This document shows, one piece after another, positions 33,086 through 45,420 of a DNA stretch of 64,000 nucleotides; the first letter of the stretch is position 1, and the number at the start of each line of letters is the position of its first letter. A program made the position numbers and the translations under genes. This DNA comes from Caprella mutica (lineage: Eukaryota; Arthropoda; Malacostraca; Amphipoda; Caprellidae). The stretch lies in the NCBI GenBank assembly GCA_947561585.1, contig CANNZV010003225.1:1-64000 (forward strand), in the 5' to 3' direction. Under the pieces are notes generated by a model. That model saw nothing but the letters and a program-made list of their open reading frames with translations. It made no database searches and was not told where the DNA came from.

Positions 33086-33662
33086 CGCCATTAAAAATAA
33101 TAAGCTGGCCAAGTTGGTGGCCAGTCTGGAAAACTGCTTAGGCTAACAGATGAATTCTATATGCTAAATGCTGCGGATTATAATTTTTTTGGCAATTTAC
33201 CATTAATTTTTGAAGTCAGTAAAACTCCAACAGACCAGACTGGAAAACATAAATTCTAACAGAGTTACTCCTAACTTCATGTATTCCCATCAGTGATGTT
33301 TATCAATTATCATAACAACAAGCCCAATTATGAAGCTTAAATGACTTATTTTACATTAGTTTTCACTGCGGAGTTGAAATTTATAAAATAATTTACTGAT
33401 TTCTGCATTTTTTAGTGTTAAAATGAGTAATTTTTGTTCATTCTAAATTCCTAACAGAGTTACTAGTCAATCTGAAATGAGTTATTATTCCACTCTGGCC
33501 AACAGAGTAATTAGTTCATCAGAAAGCACCTATTTTTCCAGACTGGGTTGGTGGATTTTTAGCTATTTATTCCTATGTTACCATTAATTTTCGGTGGATA
33601 AATTGAGAAAATGTTGGTGGATCTCCCAAATTACTGTAAATTTATGGTTGATTTTTCGATAC

Positions 33663-34217
33663 GTATCTAAAAGCTGAGCGGCGCACACCAGTACGGTGCA
33701 CCAGATTACGGCGCACCACTGTACATTCTATTAGATAGGTAATTTGAATACAGATTAATGATAAATGGAGTTAATTTGATAGGTAGTTAGGTACTTACCT
33801 AATTCTAATTGTCGTATCAAATTCATGTCTGACGCCTGACGGTACCTGAATCTAATGTTTATACTACACAGTTTAATTATTCGATTGAGATGTTTAATTT
33901 GGAATAGAAAATAAAATTCATCATAGAAAACTGTATTTGTAATTTTATGGGGTAACTATTGTAAACTTTCAGTTTGAGGTGCAAATAAAAACTTATCAGT
34001 TAGCCGTTAGGTAGATGTATCGGGGGGCGTGCCGCCCCCCGAATCCCCCTGCCAGGTCATTAAACAAACATGAAGTGTGCAGAACAACAAACTAGTGGAT
34101 GCAACACACTACATAACAGTTTTTCACGTTGAGGTCATAAATAGAAAGTACAGTGGTGCGCCACTGCGCGTATTGTAGTGCGCCATAATGTGGTGCGCCG
34201 CTCAGCTTTTAGATACT
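33663..34217. mobile_element. inverted-repeat element (GTATCTAAAAGCTGAGCGGC)
   Basis: The left end GTATCTAAAAGCTGAGCGGC plus GCACACC is mirrored by GTGCGCCGCTCAGCTTTTAG plus ATAC. The inverted match extends imperfectly about 70 bp inward (GGCGCACCACTGTAC). About 555 bp, no coding sequence. The inside includes a copy of the GTTGTATCC dispersed repeat in reverse and a strong GC hairpin GGGGGGCGTGCCGCCCCCC at about 34022-34040. Both flanks contain TTATGG...ATTTTTC, a possible diverged target duplication. Confidence 0.72.
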
Positions 34218-34761
34218 TATGGATTTTTCCAGCTTTTTGTAAAAGTCAGTGGGATTTTGTGCACCAAATACAGACTGACGACTATCTATGAGGGATTCAC
34301 TTGTTATTTACAATGTTTTCAAACTTATTTCACCTCTCAAAAAGTCGCCAATATAGTGGCAACTTTATACATACTTTTTAACATCATGGTCTATAAGACC
34401 CAGATTGTATTTGGTGGTAAATTTCAATGATATGTCAGGAGATATTCAATTTCTCTAATAAAAAATTTCCTGCAATGTCTGAGGATATTTAGGCTTAGCT
34501 ATTAATTTCTATATTACCCTTAATTTTTGGAGGTGAAACTGGAAAAATGTTGGAGTAGCTACTAGACAAATTGATGTTAGCAGATATATCTCATATTTTT
34601 TGAGAAAAAGTCAGAAGAGTTCAATGCACCAAATACAAACTGGTATAAGAGTCAAGAGTATTCTCTACGAACACTTTTGAATTAATTCTTATATTTACAT
34701 TAATTTTACAGTACTACGAAAAAAATGGCCAAGTTAATAGTATGGATCTGTCATTGGATTA

Positions 34762-34920
34762 TAAACTCTTCATTCGTCTCTCCAGCTCACTCCAAATTTC
34801 TCTCCATAATGATCTTATTAATGATATTATCATAAATTCTCTCCAAAATAGCATTGTAGCATAGAAGAAAATTAAATATTTCTTGCTATTTGCAATTGAA
34901 GGGCTCAAAATAATTAAATG
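34762..34920 (+). repeat. dispersed repeat, second copy (CTCTCCAAAAT family)
   Basis: Second, diverged copy of the repeat at 32925-33085: CATTCGTCTCTCCAGCTCAC, ATTCTCTCCAAAATAGCATT, GCAATTGAAGGGCTCAAAAT. Confidence 0.62.
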
Positions 34921-35105
34921 AAAAGGCAAGTTTGGAGTATAGACATGCTTTATTACTTGAAATGCTGGAATGAGCCTAGGTTGCAACATTTAATAAATTT
35001 TTAAAGTAGATGTTTAGCTCCCCGCTTCTTAGTCCATGACTCCATGTTTCAGACCAGTCTGCAGAAACTGGAAAAGTGCTCATTAGCTCATAGAGATCTC
35101 TCACT

Positions 35106-35293
35106 TATTCTGTTCACAGTAAAATTAATGTAAATATAGGAATAATTCAGAAGTGTTTATAGCAAAATTAATGTAAATATAGGAATAATTCAGAATTGTT
35201 TATAGTAAAATTAATGTAAATATAGGAATAATTCAGAAGTGTTTATAGCAAAATTAATGTAAATATAGAGATTAATTCAAAATTGTTCATAGA
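35106..35293. repeat. 43-bp minisatellite, about 4 copies
   Basis: Unit AGTAAAATTAATGTAAATAT plus AGGAATAATTCAGAATTGTT plus TAT, four copies, the last one decayed. An inverted relative of the unit core (ATATTTACATTAATTTTACA) is at about 34691. Confidence 0.85.
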
Positions 35294-35657
35294 GAATATC
35301 CCAAATATTTCCTATAATGCCTTTAACTAACACTTTCTGAACCCAGAAAAGATTACTGCAATTTTCAAAATATCTTCCTGACTCTTTAAGACTCTCATAT
35401 TCTGAAGACTTGGAAATCAGGGGATATTCAAGTTTTAACTAATTATTTGTATTTTGTATATACCTATATTGATATTGATATTTGATTTCTAAAATATCTA
35501 AATTGCAACTTTTGCTGGAATGATGAAGTAACTAATTTTAAATCTACCTGGATTTCACTTTGATTTTTAGAAAAATCAAGGAAATTCTAGATTTCAGGAA
35601 GTATTAATTTAACTGAATATTTTAATTAGCTATTTAATAAATTTTTGTTTTTCAGAG

Positions 35658-38600
35658 ATGAAGCTGAAAGTGGATAACCGCATCCGAGTTATTTTGGAGA
35701 ATGCCTCGGGTACAGGACACAGATCACTGGTTGTACTTGTCGGGGAGAAGAGTAAGGATCAGGTGAGAACATACATTATTATTTCAATCGTATATTGATA
35801 AAATTCTTACGCCAATCTAAATTGCATATATGCTGAAAAAATTCTTCCTTTCCTTCATGATCTCAGTTTTAGTATTTAATTGGTGCGTCACTTTGTATCC
35901 CATTGAATATTTGGACCTTCTTTTCCAGGTTGTTTTTATTCACAATTTGCTGACGAATGCCTGCATGGAGCCTGCGTCAGTGCTCTGGTGCTACAAGAAG
36001 GAACTCTCACTCTCCTCCAACAGGAAGAAAAGGTTCAGGCAAATACAGGCCTCCATTCAGACTGGTCAGGCAGAAGCTAACATGGATAACCTGTTTGAGA
36101 AATTTGTCACCAACACCTCCATCAAATATTGTTACTACAAAGATTCATTCAGAGTTCTGGGAAACACTTACAAAATGTGTGTCCTGCAGGTAAAGTGAAT
36201 TATTGATAGAGAACAAATGTTTGAACCTATTATTTTGCTTCATTTTTGATTGTTGTAGATGTGTACCATTACTCTCCTCCCATTCAATCTAAATAATATT
36301 ATGCTAGATCTGCTAGATAATCGCTCATAAATTCTAGTTGCTCATCTAGGGCAAGTTAAAAAATTATGTCAGTTTCACATCTTCCGACATATTATTATTT
36401 TATTTCGATTATTATCAAAGATATTTGCATGTAGAATGAGGATAGCTACTCATTAAAATAAATATTATTATGTTGTTTTTTCCTATATGAAGCTGACCAA
36501 TAATTTGTATCTTGCCCTTTATTTATTCTAGTTGTTCAGCTATTGAATGAAAATTTGCAACATGTTTCTATTCTATTTTGAAATGTTTGCAGGACTTTGA
36601 AGGAGTGACAGCTAATACACTCTGTAGAGTGGTGGAGACTGTAGAGGGAGGAGGTGCTATAGTACTCCTTCTACAGAGTATAGAGTCTCTGAAACAACTC
36701 TACACCCTCAGTATGGATGTACATGCTAGGTACAGAACACACGCACATCAGAAAATAGTGCCACGATTCAATGAGAGGTTAGTGGTTAGGTTTATCAGCT
36801 TATAGATAGGTATTCATCTTTAAAAAAACTAGTGTTTATTCTAGTAATAATATTAACTGTCTAATTATTGTAGCCAATATTGAATGTAATAAACTAATAT
36901 CATGAGTATTTGTTTGTATGCAGTTTGAGTTTACAATTCTTTAGAGTTGAACATTATTCTTATAGCTAATTAGAAAAATTATATATACAGCTAATGCAGA
37001 GTTTTTGCATTTGTACATAGGAAAAATCAATATTTGTATTAGCTACGAGAAGTTATACCTAGCTATTATAAAATGCTTGACTAAGTGCATCTTCATTGAA
37101 TATATTTAATAATATAGTTAGACTGTGAGTTAGGAGCTATTTCTGTACATTTTAAAAGGAAAGTATGTATTATTATTAGCAAGTTATTGATAATTTCATA
37201 ACAGAAGCTTTTTCTCTTTGCAGATTATTGCAAAGTTTATCATCGTGCAGCACGTGCATTGTCATAGATGATCATCTACGAGTAGTGCCCCACTCTACTC
37301 ATGTTGCCGAAGTTATTGCCAACGATCACAAACTTGCCAACGCTCCGCTGTCTGCTAATGGTATGTGAACTGACTCTGTCTGTTGTTTTTAATTATAATA
37401 TTTAGCTCTGAAATCTATTGTTCCACATATCTAATTGGTGATATTTTTGTCATTATCATCCTTTAAGTAACTTTCAGTTTAAATTTAATTCTAGCTAGGT
37501 CCAGTATTCGTGAATACCAATCCATATAAATTATGATATAATAATAGGTTATATATACTCAATACTCGTAATCGAATGAATATATGAATCATTTGCTGTA
37601 ATAGTAACTATCACTTTTTTTTTCTAATACCACAAAATACTTAGATATTTTGTCTGCAACCTCTCTACTTACTAATGTAAGGAATTTTCTTGAAATCTAA
37701 TTTAAAATTCGAAACTTTTTCAATAGTTCTTGGGGTTCATTCTCATAGAAAACGACCATGATCCATCACCTAGTTATGTAAAGCTAAATAACTTCAGATT
37801 GTATTAATTAGGCTTTAGAAGTTATCAATTTCCATCTCCTGTTTTAACTTATTCATAACTTATAACGTCATAAAGCAGTTACAAAGCTAATATTGATTGT
37901 TTTTAAAATATCCTCTTACTCATCAATTTTTCTCTACAGAGACCAAACTGCGGACGCTGAAGACAAGCATGAAGGAAACACCTCCCCTGGGTAAGCTGGT
38001 GGAGGTGTGCAAGACTCTGGACCAGGCGAAGGTGCTCCTTCAGTTCTCCCTTGCTATCACTGAGAAGATGTTACGCACCACAGTGTCCCTCACTGCCGCT
38101 AGAGGGCGGGGCAAGAGTGCTGCTATGGGCCTTGCCATTGGTTAGTTGGAATATAATGTAGCTACATAAAGCCTCAAAAGAAATAGAAGTTAGCTAATTA
38201 TTTCAATATTTATAATTGAGATAAATAGTTAGATTTGATTCTGTTATAGCATAACTGTAGGCAACCTCTTTATTTGTCTATATTTATAGGTAGCTAACTT
38301 GAGTAATTTATACCTACTCTTCCATTAATATTTATTTAGTTATTTAACTACAGTGAAACTCCTCTGCCATGAAAGATCATTTGTTTTAGAAAACTCATTC
38401 ATTGATGGCAGACTAGCTAAAGGAAATGTGTTCACTATACGGGGTAGTTATCTTACTCAGGACTCTACATTCACTATAGAGGAGTCCTACTGTAGCATCC
38501 TAATTTTTCATTTCCCTCTCTCTCTCAGCGGGTGCCCTTGCCTTTGGGTACTCTAACATCTTCGTCACATCCCCCAGTCCCGAGAACTTGAAGACACTCT

Positions 38601-41600
38601 TTGAGTTCCTGGAGAAAGGACTCCAAGCCGCAGGCTATGATGATGCAGAGTACACCATTGACAGGGCTGGTGAGGAGCTGCAGAAAAGTGTCACTAGAGT
38701 CACCATCAGTAGGGGACAGAGACAAGTTGTGCAGGTTGGTGAAAAGCTTAAGAGTGACTATTGTTCAGCTTTATTCCAGATCTATTTCATGTTTTTCTAT
38801 CCCTATTTTTCATTTACATTCACATATTTCCCTATTTTATGCATATATTTTTGGAATCTATTTTCTGTTTATATGCACATATTTCCTCTTTTTCTGTCCC
38901 TATCTCCCATTATTTATATGCTCATATTTCCAGTAGCTATTTCAGCACCTGTTTTCTTTCTTTAATTAAGCCTGATTTCTCTTCTAGTAGCTAAAGATAA
39001 TTAAACTGTGGATGAATAACGAAATAAAATAAAAATTAGTTATTAGTTAGCTAGTTTAGAATAAGCTGAAGTGAAATTATAATACTTTTCTTCAATACTA
39101 CTTTCCAATAGATATATTTTATTATATGTAACTTATTCCTACATTACCTACCTTATCACTTCCAGTACAATACCTATAACTCATTCCAGTGTATTCTTGT
39201 TTCTAGTTTATAATTCTTGTTTTTAAATTTGGATAGCTAAATATAGTCTTTAAAAACAAATATAGTCAATATCTATAACGTATTCCAGTACCCTTTTCTT
39301 CCCAGTACATCCAATATCTTTAACTCATTCCAATACCCCTTCCATCCCAGTACATCACTCCAGACCAGCACGGTGTATTAGGTCAAGCTGAGTTGGTGGT
39401 TATTGACGAGGCCGCTGCCATCCCCCTCCCCATGGTGAGGGCTCTGATGGGCCCCTACCTCGTCTTCCTCTCCTCCACCATATCGGGCTATGAGGGCACT
39501 GGTAGATCTCTCGCACTGAAACTTATTGCTGAGCTGAGACAGGAATCGAACAGTGGCACATCACAGAGAAAACTTATGGAGGTTGGTAGTCAATGAATTT
39601 TAAACTATGAATAGATATCTAAAAGAGTTTACGTCTTCAAATATTGAAACTGTTAATTTGCGACTGACGACATTGTTATTACAAGTCTTGCATTTGGAAA
39701 TATAATTTTGATAAAAATTTACATTCTTTAGGTTAATCTTCTAATTGAATAACATTTTATTTGAATCTGTCATATAGGGTGAGTTCTTATTTATCGGTCA
39801 GTACTACATCTTCGGTCATATAAGAAAAAACTATTTGATAATAATTAAATTGAAATTAATTAATTATTAGCTATATTTAGCCTATATAGTTTTTTCTTAT
39901 GACCAAAGATTTGAAACCGATCAATAATTCGTATCTTACCCTAGATTATACAGTTAATCTCAAAGTTGCTTTGTAGCTTTTTTATAATGCTTCACCCACC
40001 TCCTTCCTTTCAGTTGTCTCTGTCAGAGAGTATTCGGTACCAACCCAATGATCCGGTAGAGCATTGGCTAATGACATTACTTTGCCTCGAGCCAAACCTA
40101 CCCAAACTGCCTAAAGTATTACCCAAAGCTGAGGAGTGTCAGTTACTACATGTCAACAGGGATACCCTCTTTAGTTACCACAAGGTAAGGGAAATAGTTA
40201 TTATACTCAATTACCTCAGAGGTAATAACTGTTATCATAGTATTATATTTAAAAGATTTACCAATTTTGTTAAATAGCAATCATCGCAACAACTGGCTTC
40301 ACCATTGTCGCTTAGCGGTAACCTGTATCGTTTGTCGTGCTAAACCAGCTATCATAATAATGTCATCACCTCCTCTCTTTCCCCTCAGTTATCAGAGCAG
40401 TTCCTGAGTTCCATTCAGTCCCTGTTGGTGTGTTCCCATTACCGCAACAGTCCTGACGATCTGCAGCAGCTCAGTGATGCCCCTGGTCACCACCTCTTCG
40501 TGCTGGTGTCTCCCCACACAGACACTGACTCTCTACCCACTGTACTAGTGGTGTTACAGGTCAGTCTCATTACCTTCGCAAATTGCAGAATGTTATGTTT
40601 TGGTTGGAATTTTTTTATTCGCATAGCTGAAACAAAAAGTATTCAACCAAATTGTCTGTAATTTGGTTGGATGATTGGTCATTATCCTGGAATTATTTGA
40701 TTAGAGATTTTGGGAGCGAGTGGGATGAAGGTCAAGGTCATTTATAACTCAAGAATTATCTGATGGTGAAGGTCATTTTTATTATATGCCTTTTGTATAG
40801 GTGTCAGGAGATATTAAATAGCTTCTAATAATTTTATCATTATCCTCTCATGGCTCAAACTTCTCTTTTTTATATATTAATTGTCTTGCTAATTAATTTA
40901 AACAATTTAACTTTGTTCATGGAGCCACTTTCCTTTCTGACAGCTTCTTTCAGTCTCTTGTATTTAATTTTATTATGATGTCAGTTATATCGACTTTTGT
41001 TCCGAATCAGAGGTTAAACCCAATAGCACCAATACTAAATGTATGTATTAACCAATACTAAATGTATTGGTTAATCATTAAATGAATCAATTGCCCAATA
41101 CATTTCTCCACCTGTAAGGTACTTTTGTTTCAATAAATAAATAAAATAAATGTGCTCCTCCTTCAGGTTGTCCTAGAGGGTGGCATCAGCAAGGCGGTGA
41201 CTGTTAAAGGTCTCAACTGCACCGATTACGAGAGACCTGCTGGTGATCTCATCCCTTGGACCATCAGCAATGCCTTCCAGAACTACGATTTCCCCCAATT
41301 TGCCGGGGTGAGGATTCTAAGGATAGCAACACACCCTGAGGCCCAGGGACGCAGGTACGGGTCTAGAGCTGTAGAACTGCTACGCCAGTACTACATGACC
41401 AACACACACCTCGCCAGTGATACAGAGATAGCAAAGACCATTGTAGAGAACAGGGAAACTATGAAAATTGTGCGTAATGGTGAGCTGCAGACTATCGGCT
41501 CCTCCGCTTCAACTACTCCTCCCCTCCTCTCACCCCTCTCCTCCCGTCCTGCCGAGGCTGTTCACTACCTGGGTGTTGCCTTTGGGGTCACGCAGCAGCT

Positions 41601-44007
41601 GCTCACCTTCTGGAAAAGAAGCAACTTCTCAATGGTCTATATTAGGTGAGAAACTTCTATCCTTCTATTGAAGAGGAGCTTTTCTGCGTGCATGAGCATG
41701 TCCTAATACCTCTTTTTTCCTCATTTCAGTCAAGTTAGCAACAAACTGACGGGTGAACACACTGTGATTATGCTGAACAGGTTGCAGAACAGTGACGTCA
41801 CGTCAACCCTTCACTCTGATTGGCTGGCCAGTCTCTACAGAGAATGCATGAGGAGAATGGTGTACCTAGCTAGTTCCTACCTTAGGCACTTCTCATGTCA
41901 GCTCACTCTGTCAGCACTTTGTAGCAGTGTCTTCAAACCTACAAACAAAGGTCAGTGTTAAACCTAACAACAATATCCTTATCAGTAAGTTGAGTTTTGA
42001 CTCCTTGTATATAACTGTTAAGCTATTAATAACTTAGGTATTTAAAGTGTCCAAATCTCGCACAGGTAACAGCAGGTCAGTGCGTAACAGTGTCACAGAG
42101 GGTGACCTGAAGAGACTAAGACTCTTCCAGTTTCACCAGTGTGAGGCACCTCTCATTAGTGACATCATCTCTAAAGTGGCCAGACTCTATTTCCTAGACC
42201 ACATCAGGGGCTGCAAACTCAAGGGGTTGGAAGCAGTAAGTAGCTATGTTGGTTGTTAGATGAGACAAGATCTACAGTAGCTATGACCAACAAAAAAATA
42301 CAATCTATTTTAAAATTAGATTAGCTTGCTATAAATAGAAATATATTTATGTAGTAGTCCGTATCTTTAATAAGAGGTATCATGTTTAAACTTGTTGATG
42401 CATGTTTGAACTTGTTGATACATGTTTGAACTTGTTGATACATGTTTGAACTTGTTGATACATGTTTGAACTTGTTGATCATGTTTGAACTTGTTGATAC
42501 ATGTTTGAACTTGTCGATACATGTTTGAACTTGTCGATACATGTTTGAGCTTGTCGATACATGTTTGAACTTGTCGATACATGTTTGAGCTTGTTGATTA
42601 TTGTTTGAGCTTGTCGATACATACTTTAATTTGTTGATACTTACTTTAATTTGTTGATACTTACTTTAATTTGTTGATACTTACTTTAATTTGTTGATAC
42701 TTACTTTAATTTGTCGATACATACTTTAATTTGTTGATACTTACTTTAATTTGTTGATACTTACTTTAATTTGTTGATACTTACTTTAATTTGTTGATAC
42801 TTACTTTAATTTGTTGATACTTACTTTAATTTGTTGAACATATTAGAACCTATTTCGATTTGTGTATTCAAATCTTCCCAATCTACCCCTCACCATGAAC
42901 ACAAATATTCACAACAATAACAACTCCATCTCTCCCCAGGCTGTTCTGTGCGGTTTGGGTCTACTGAAGAAGACGGAGGCTGACTTGGCTAAGGAGTTCA
43001 ACTTGGAAATGAGGAACATTCTGGAGACTAAACACAAGATGCTGCAGAAACTAAATGATGCTCTCGTGAGTGAAACGTTCAAAAGATATTACCCTATGAA
43101 AATTAAATACCGGGTGAAAATTTCAATGTTTTATTATTGAAAAGAATGTAGCTACCTATAAAAATATCAAAAATAATAATTCATCGAAAATAATGATTAT
43201 TATATCATTTTTGTGTATTTCTCTCCACATTTTAATCATATTAATATTTTGATACTATTTTTGATATTAACTTATTACTATTTAAATTCACATCTGGTAG
43301 TTGTGACATATGCCTAAAGTGATGTAGCTCTTCAAATTTGTTTTACTCTCTTTAGAATTTGATGATGTCGGACCCCCTTGACTCGGAGGAAGATGAAGAG
43401 GCAGTGCTAGCCAAGGTAGAGAGTGTGGCTAAGGTTGCCAAGAATGAAATAGGAGAGCAGAAGAAGGAGTACGAGAGTAATCTGCAGGAGATGAGAGAAG
43501 TGGATAAGAGAGTACAGGAAGAGAGAAAGAAGAGGAAGATGGAACAGTACAAAGAGTAAGAATTGATATTTTGATATAAATAACTCAATTAATGGACACT
43601 CACCGTACTATGAAAGTGGGTGCTGCCATAGGTCATGAATAGGGTTGTGACAATATGCGTTTAAAATCATAGATCTTAAGAATAGCATAGACGATTCGAT
43701 ATGAAATGGTATCGAATGCTATATACCACTGATTTAGAACGATTCAATAATCTTTAATTCAATCCGTCTATAATATTTTCAGGATCTATTATTCTAAACG
43801 CATATTGTCTCAACCCTAGTCATGAATCAATGTTAGATTTAGAAATGCTTACACCCACTTTCCGAGTATTGTGACTCTGTGAGCCAAGATATCAGAGTAC
43901 AGTGACGTTATACTTTATAAACAATCTAACCTCAATTTTTATTTTTCAGAGACAAGTCCAAGAGACTAGACATACACACTATCAAGAAGAAGAAGAGAAT
44001 GCTCTAA
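35658..44007 (+). CDS. NAT10: RNA cytidine acetyltransferase (NAT10/Kre33 orthologue), complete
   Basis: Fifteen coding exons: 35658-35762, 35929-36189, 36593-36777, 37224-37360, 37940-38140, 38529-38734, 39351-39581, 40014-40184, 40389-40559, 41167-41645, 41730-41950, 42066-42235, 42940-43065, 43356-43555, 43950-44007. All have GT-AG borders and compatible phases and give 973 aa (human protein about 1025). The family makes N4-acetylcytidine in 18S rRNA and some tRNAs, in the nucleolus, with ATP. The N-terminus MKLKVDNRIRVILENA matches the family start. Walker A ARGRGKS is at 283-289 and Walker B VVIDEAAA near 381-388. The GNAT acetyl-CoA motif RIATHPEAQGRRYGSRA spans about 608-624 and FWKR follows. 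The C-terminus is Lys-rich (KKKKRML). Oddity: QGRRYG replaces the usual QxxGxG. Introns hold two M1 MITEs, a 20-bp VNTR and a hAT MITE. The 3' half is duplicated downstream. Confidence 0.95.
36349..36517. mobile_element. MITE family M1 in NAT10 intron 2
   Basis: GGGCAAGTTAAAAAATTATG plus TCAGTTTCACATCTTCCGAC pairs with GAAGCTGACCAATAATTTGT plus ATCTTGCCC. About 169 bp in the intron between exons 2 and 3. Confidence 0.75.
39777..39941. mobile_element. MITE family M1 in NAT10 intron 7
   Basis: GGGTGAGTTCTTATTTATCG plus GTCAGTACTACATCTTCGGT pairs with ACCAAAGATTTGAAACCGAT plus CAATAATTCGTATCTTACCC. The flanks are TA on both sides. Confidence 0.82.
40600..40760 (+). repeat. dispersed repeat in NAT10 intron 9 (AAAAGTATTCAACC / GGTCAAGGTC)
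   Basis: Contains CGCATAGCTGAAACAAAAAG plus TATTCAACCAAATT and ATGAAGGTCAAGGTCATTTA, matching the order of motifs at 1193-1375. Present also in copy B at about 46985-47155. Confidence 0.55.
42381..42837. repeat. 20-bp VNTR in NAT10 intron 12, copy A
   Basis: About 12 units of CATGTTTGAACTTGTTGATA are followed by about 11 units of the related CTTACTTTAATTTGTTGATA. Copy B (48758-49235) has the same two-block structure but a different variant order, including fewer GTCGATA units, and is 21 bp longer overall. The minus-strand ORFs (INKFKHVSTSSNMY repeats) are by-products. Confidence 0.92.
43640..43818. mobile_element. hAT-like MITE (family M3) in NAT10 intron 14, copy A
   Basis: 179-bp element, TAGGGTTGTGACAATATGCG to CGCATATTGTCTCAACCCTA, flanked by a perfect 8-bp direct repeat GTCATGAA (43632-43639, 43819-43826). 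The inside carries AAATCATAGATCTTAAGAAT and its mirror. It was inserted before the segmental duplication because copy B has it at the same site. Confidence 0.9.
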
Positions 44008-44098
44008 ATATATCCTGTGTACATGCATAGCATATCAGTAACCTCCCTGGGAAACATTAGAGTGATTGCTAAGGTTGATTGGCTCAAATTAGTCTAAA

Positions 44099-44269
44099 GG
44101 GCCGTACACACGGTAGGGTTTTTAAGTCTTTCCTCCAGACTTTTGCTAAGATCCTCCTACTTTTTACACGAGAATATAAGAAAAAACGATACAATTGTTA
44201 TTTATTTCAGGTGGAGCTTAGCAAAAAGTCTGGTAGAGAGACTTGAAAAAATCCACGTGTGTACGGCTC
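44099..44269. mobile_element. MITE family M2 downstream of NAT10, copy A
   Basis: GGGCCGTACACACGGTAGGG to CCACGTGTGTACGG; arms match 8591-8863 but without the central CTGCAG palindrome and with small deletions. It lies about 90 bp after the NAT10 stop. Confidence 0.82.
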
Positions 44270-44585
44270 TTGAGGGTACAGAAGTTTTTCGATAAAATAA
44301 CATTTAAATTCGTTTCTAAAGTTAACTTTAAACCCTAAACATACTAACAATGTTTCACCATTGCCAATATTGAGACAATGTTTGTCCTAGAAATATTGCT
44401 ACATGAAAATCATACCATTTGAAGCAACTTTTGAATTGGAACTAACATTTATGGGTGGAAAATGTTAGTTACTAGTTGTTAAAAATAGAAATCTGTAGTT
44501 GTTGAAGAGTTTTGATGGTTGTGAACTATTGTGTTTTTTCTTTCAATGGACTATTATTATGGTCTAACTTTCCTTTATTCTTTTT

Positions 44586-44591
44586 AATAAA
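44586..44591 (+). terminator. candidate poly(A) signal of NAT10
   Basis: AATAAA, about 580 bp after the stop codon. I noticed no AATAAA nearer the stop, so a 3' UTR running through the M2 MITE is possible. Position only; no transcript evidence. Confidence 0.35.
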
Positions 44592-44774
44592 TAGCACATC
44601 ATGGAACCGCGTCATGTCATCAAAATATCTTTTACAAAACCTTTATATATATTGAAACTGGTGGCAAAGTTTGATGAATATCATTTTATTCGTTCTGCCT
44701 TGTTTCAATTACTGTACTGTTGTTTTTGGGTTTCGCCAACCCATATACGTTGATAAATTTACTGAGTGTGTAGG

Positions 44775-44928
44775 TCTGACTGCATTCATGCGCTGGGTCG
44801 ACACGGTTGCCTGTGGTAGCAGAGTAGTCGACCTAGTGCATGGAGCGTACTTTCACTGTCCCATCTTCTACGAGGCCTTCTCCTCATGTCTCTTTGGTAC
44901 ACCTCGTAGTGGACAGGGACAACTTTAA
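44775..44928 (+). other. unidentified exon-like segment, copy A
   Basis: GC-richer stretch with an open frame reading GLTAFMRWVDTVACGSRVVD and ending FGTPRSGQGQL, then a stop. It is nearly unchanged in copy B at 51178-51332 (one substitution, D to N). I do not recognise the protein. Because it sits just before a decayed non-LTR retrotransposon end, it may be transposon-derived, or a remnant exon. Confidence 0.35.
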
Positions 44929-45029
44929 AACACCTGAAATAATAATAATTTTGATGAATATTATCATTTGCAGTGGCGTGGAATATGCTATTAATAATAA
45001 GTTGAGAAATATTTAAGATAAGGTAGTGC

Positions 45030-45420
45030 CGTAGCCTTCGTCCAACCAGAAGTGAGGGGAATCGAGGTGATGCTCTGCCGACTGAGAATTGGTCATACCT
45101 TCTTCACACACATCTGGTGGAAAGAAGCAACTCACCTGACTGTCAGCACTGCCACTGTGCTCTGTCAGTAAGACAGATGCTCCCAGAGTGTTCAGTGCGA
45201 ACAACTGAGACGCAACTACAATGGTAGAGGATCAATATCTCTTGGAGACATACTCTGCGAGAACATCGGACAGTTCATCGTGACGAGACTCTGCTCATAT
45301 CTGACCTCTAGAGACGACGTGGCAGGAAACTCAATCAATTACATTGGTTCTGTTTTGATGGAAAGGATTCGGTCAGTAGTCTGCAAGGTTTGGAACTCGG
45401 CGATATGAATGAACTAAAGC
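45030..45420 (+). pseudogene. decayed C-terminus of a non-LTR (Jockey-type) retrotransposon polyprotein, copy A
   Basis: Across shifting frames the plus strand reads EVMLCRLRIGHTFFTH, then CQHCHCALSVRQMLPECS, then ISLGDILCENIGQF and RLCSYL. This order (RLRIGHT, Cys-rich C..C segment, LLEC-like, LGD..GE..F...L..YL) is that of the C-terminal end of Jockey-like ORF2 after the reverse transcriptase. Frames change several times, so it is dead. Copy B is slightly less damaged. Confidence 0.65.

Noticed and set aside
38588..38994. ORFs running from NAT10 exon 6 into the intron (Phe/Tyr-rich tails)
   Set aside because: They read past a good GTTGGT donor at 38735 into T-rich intron sequence; the family alignment continues in the next exon at 39351.
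45013..45204. Minus-strand ORF conserved in both copies (FALNTLGASVLLTEHSG...)
   Set aside because: Conservation is explained by the recent duplication, and the plus strand carries recognisable retrotransposon motifs.
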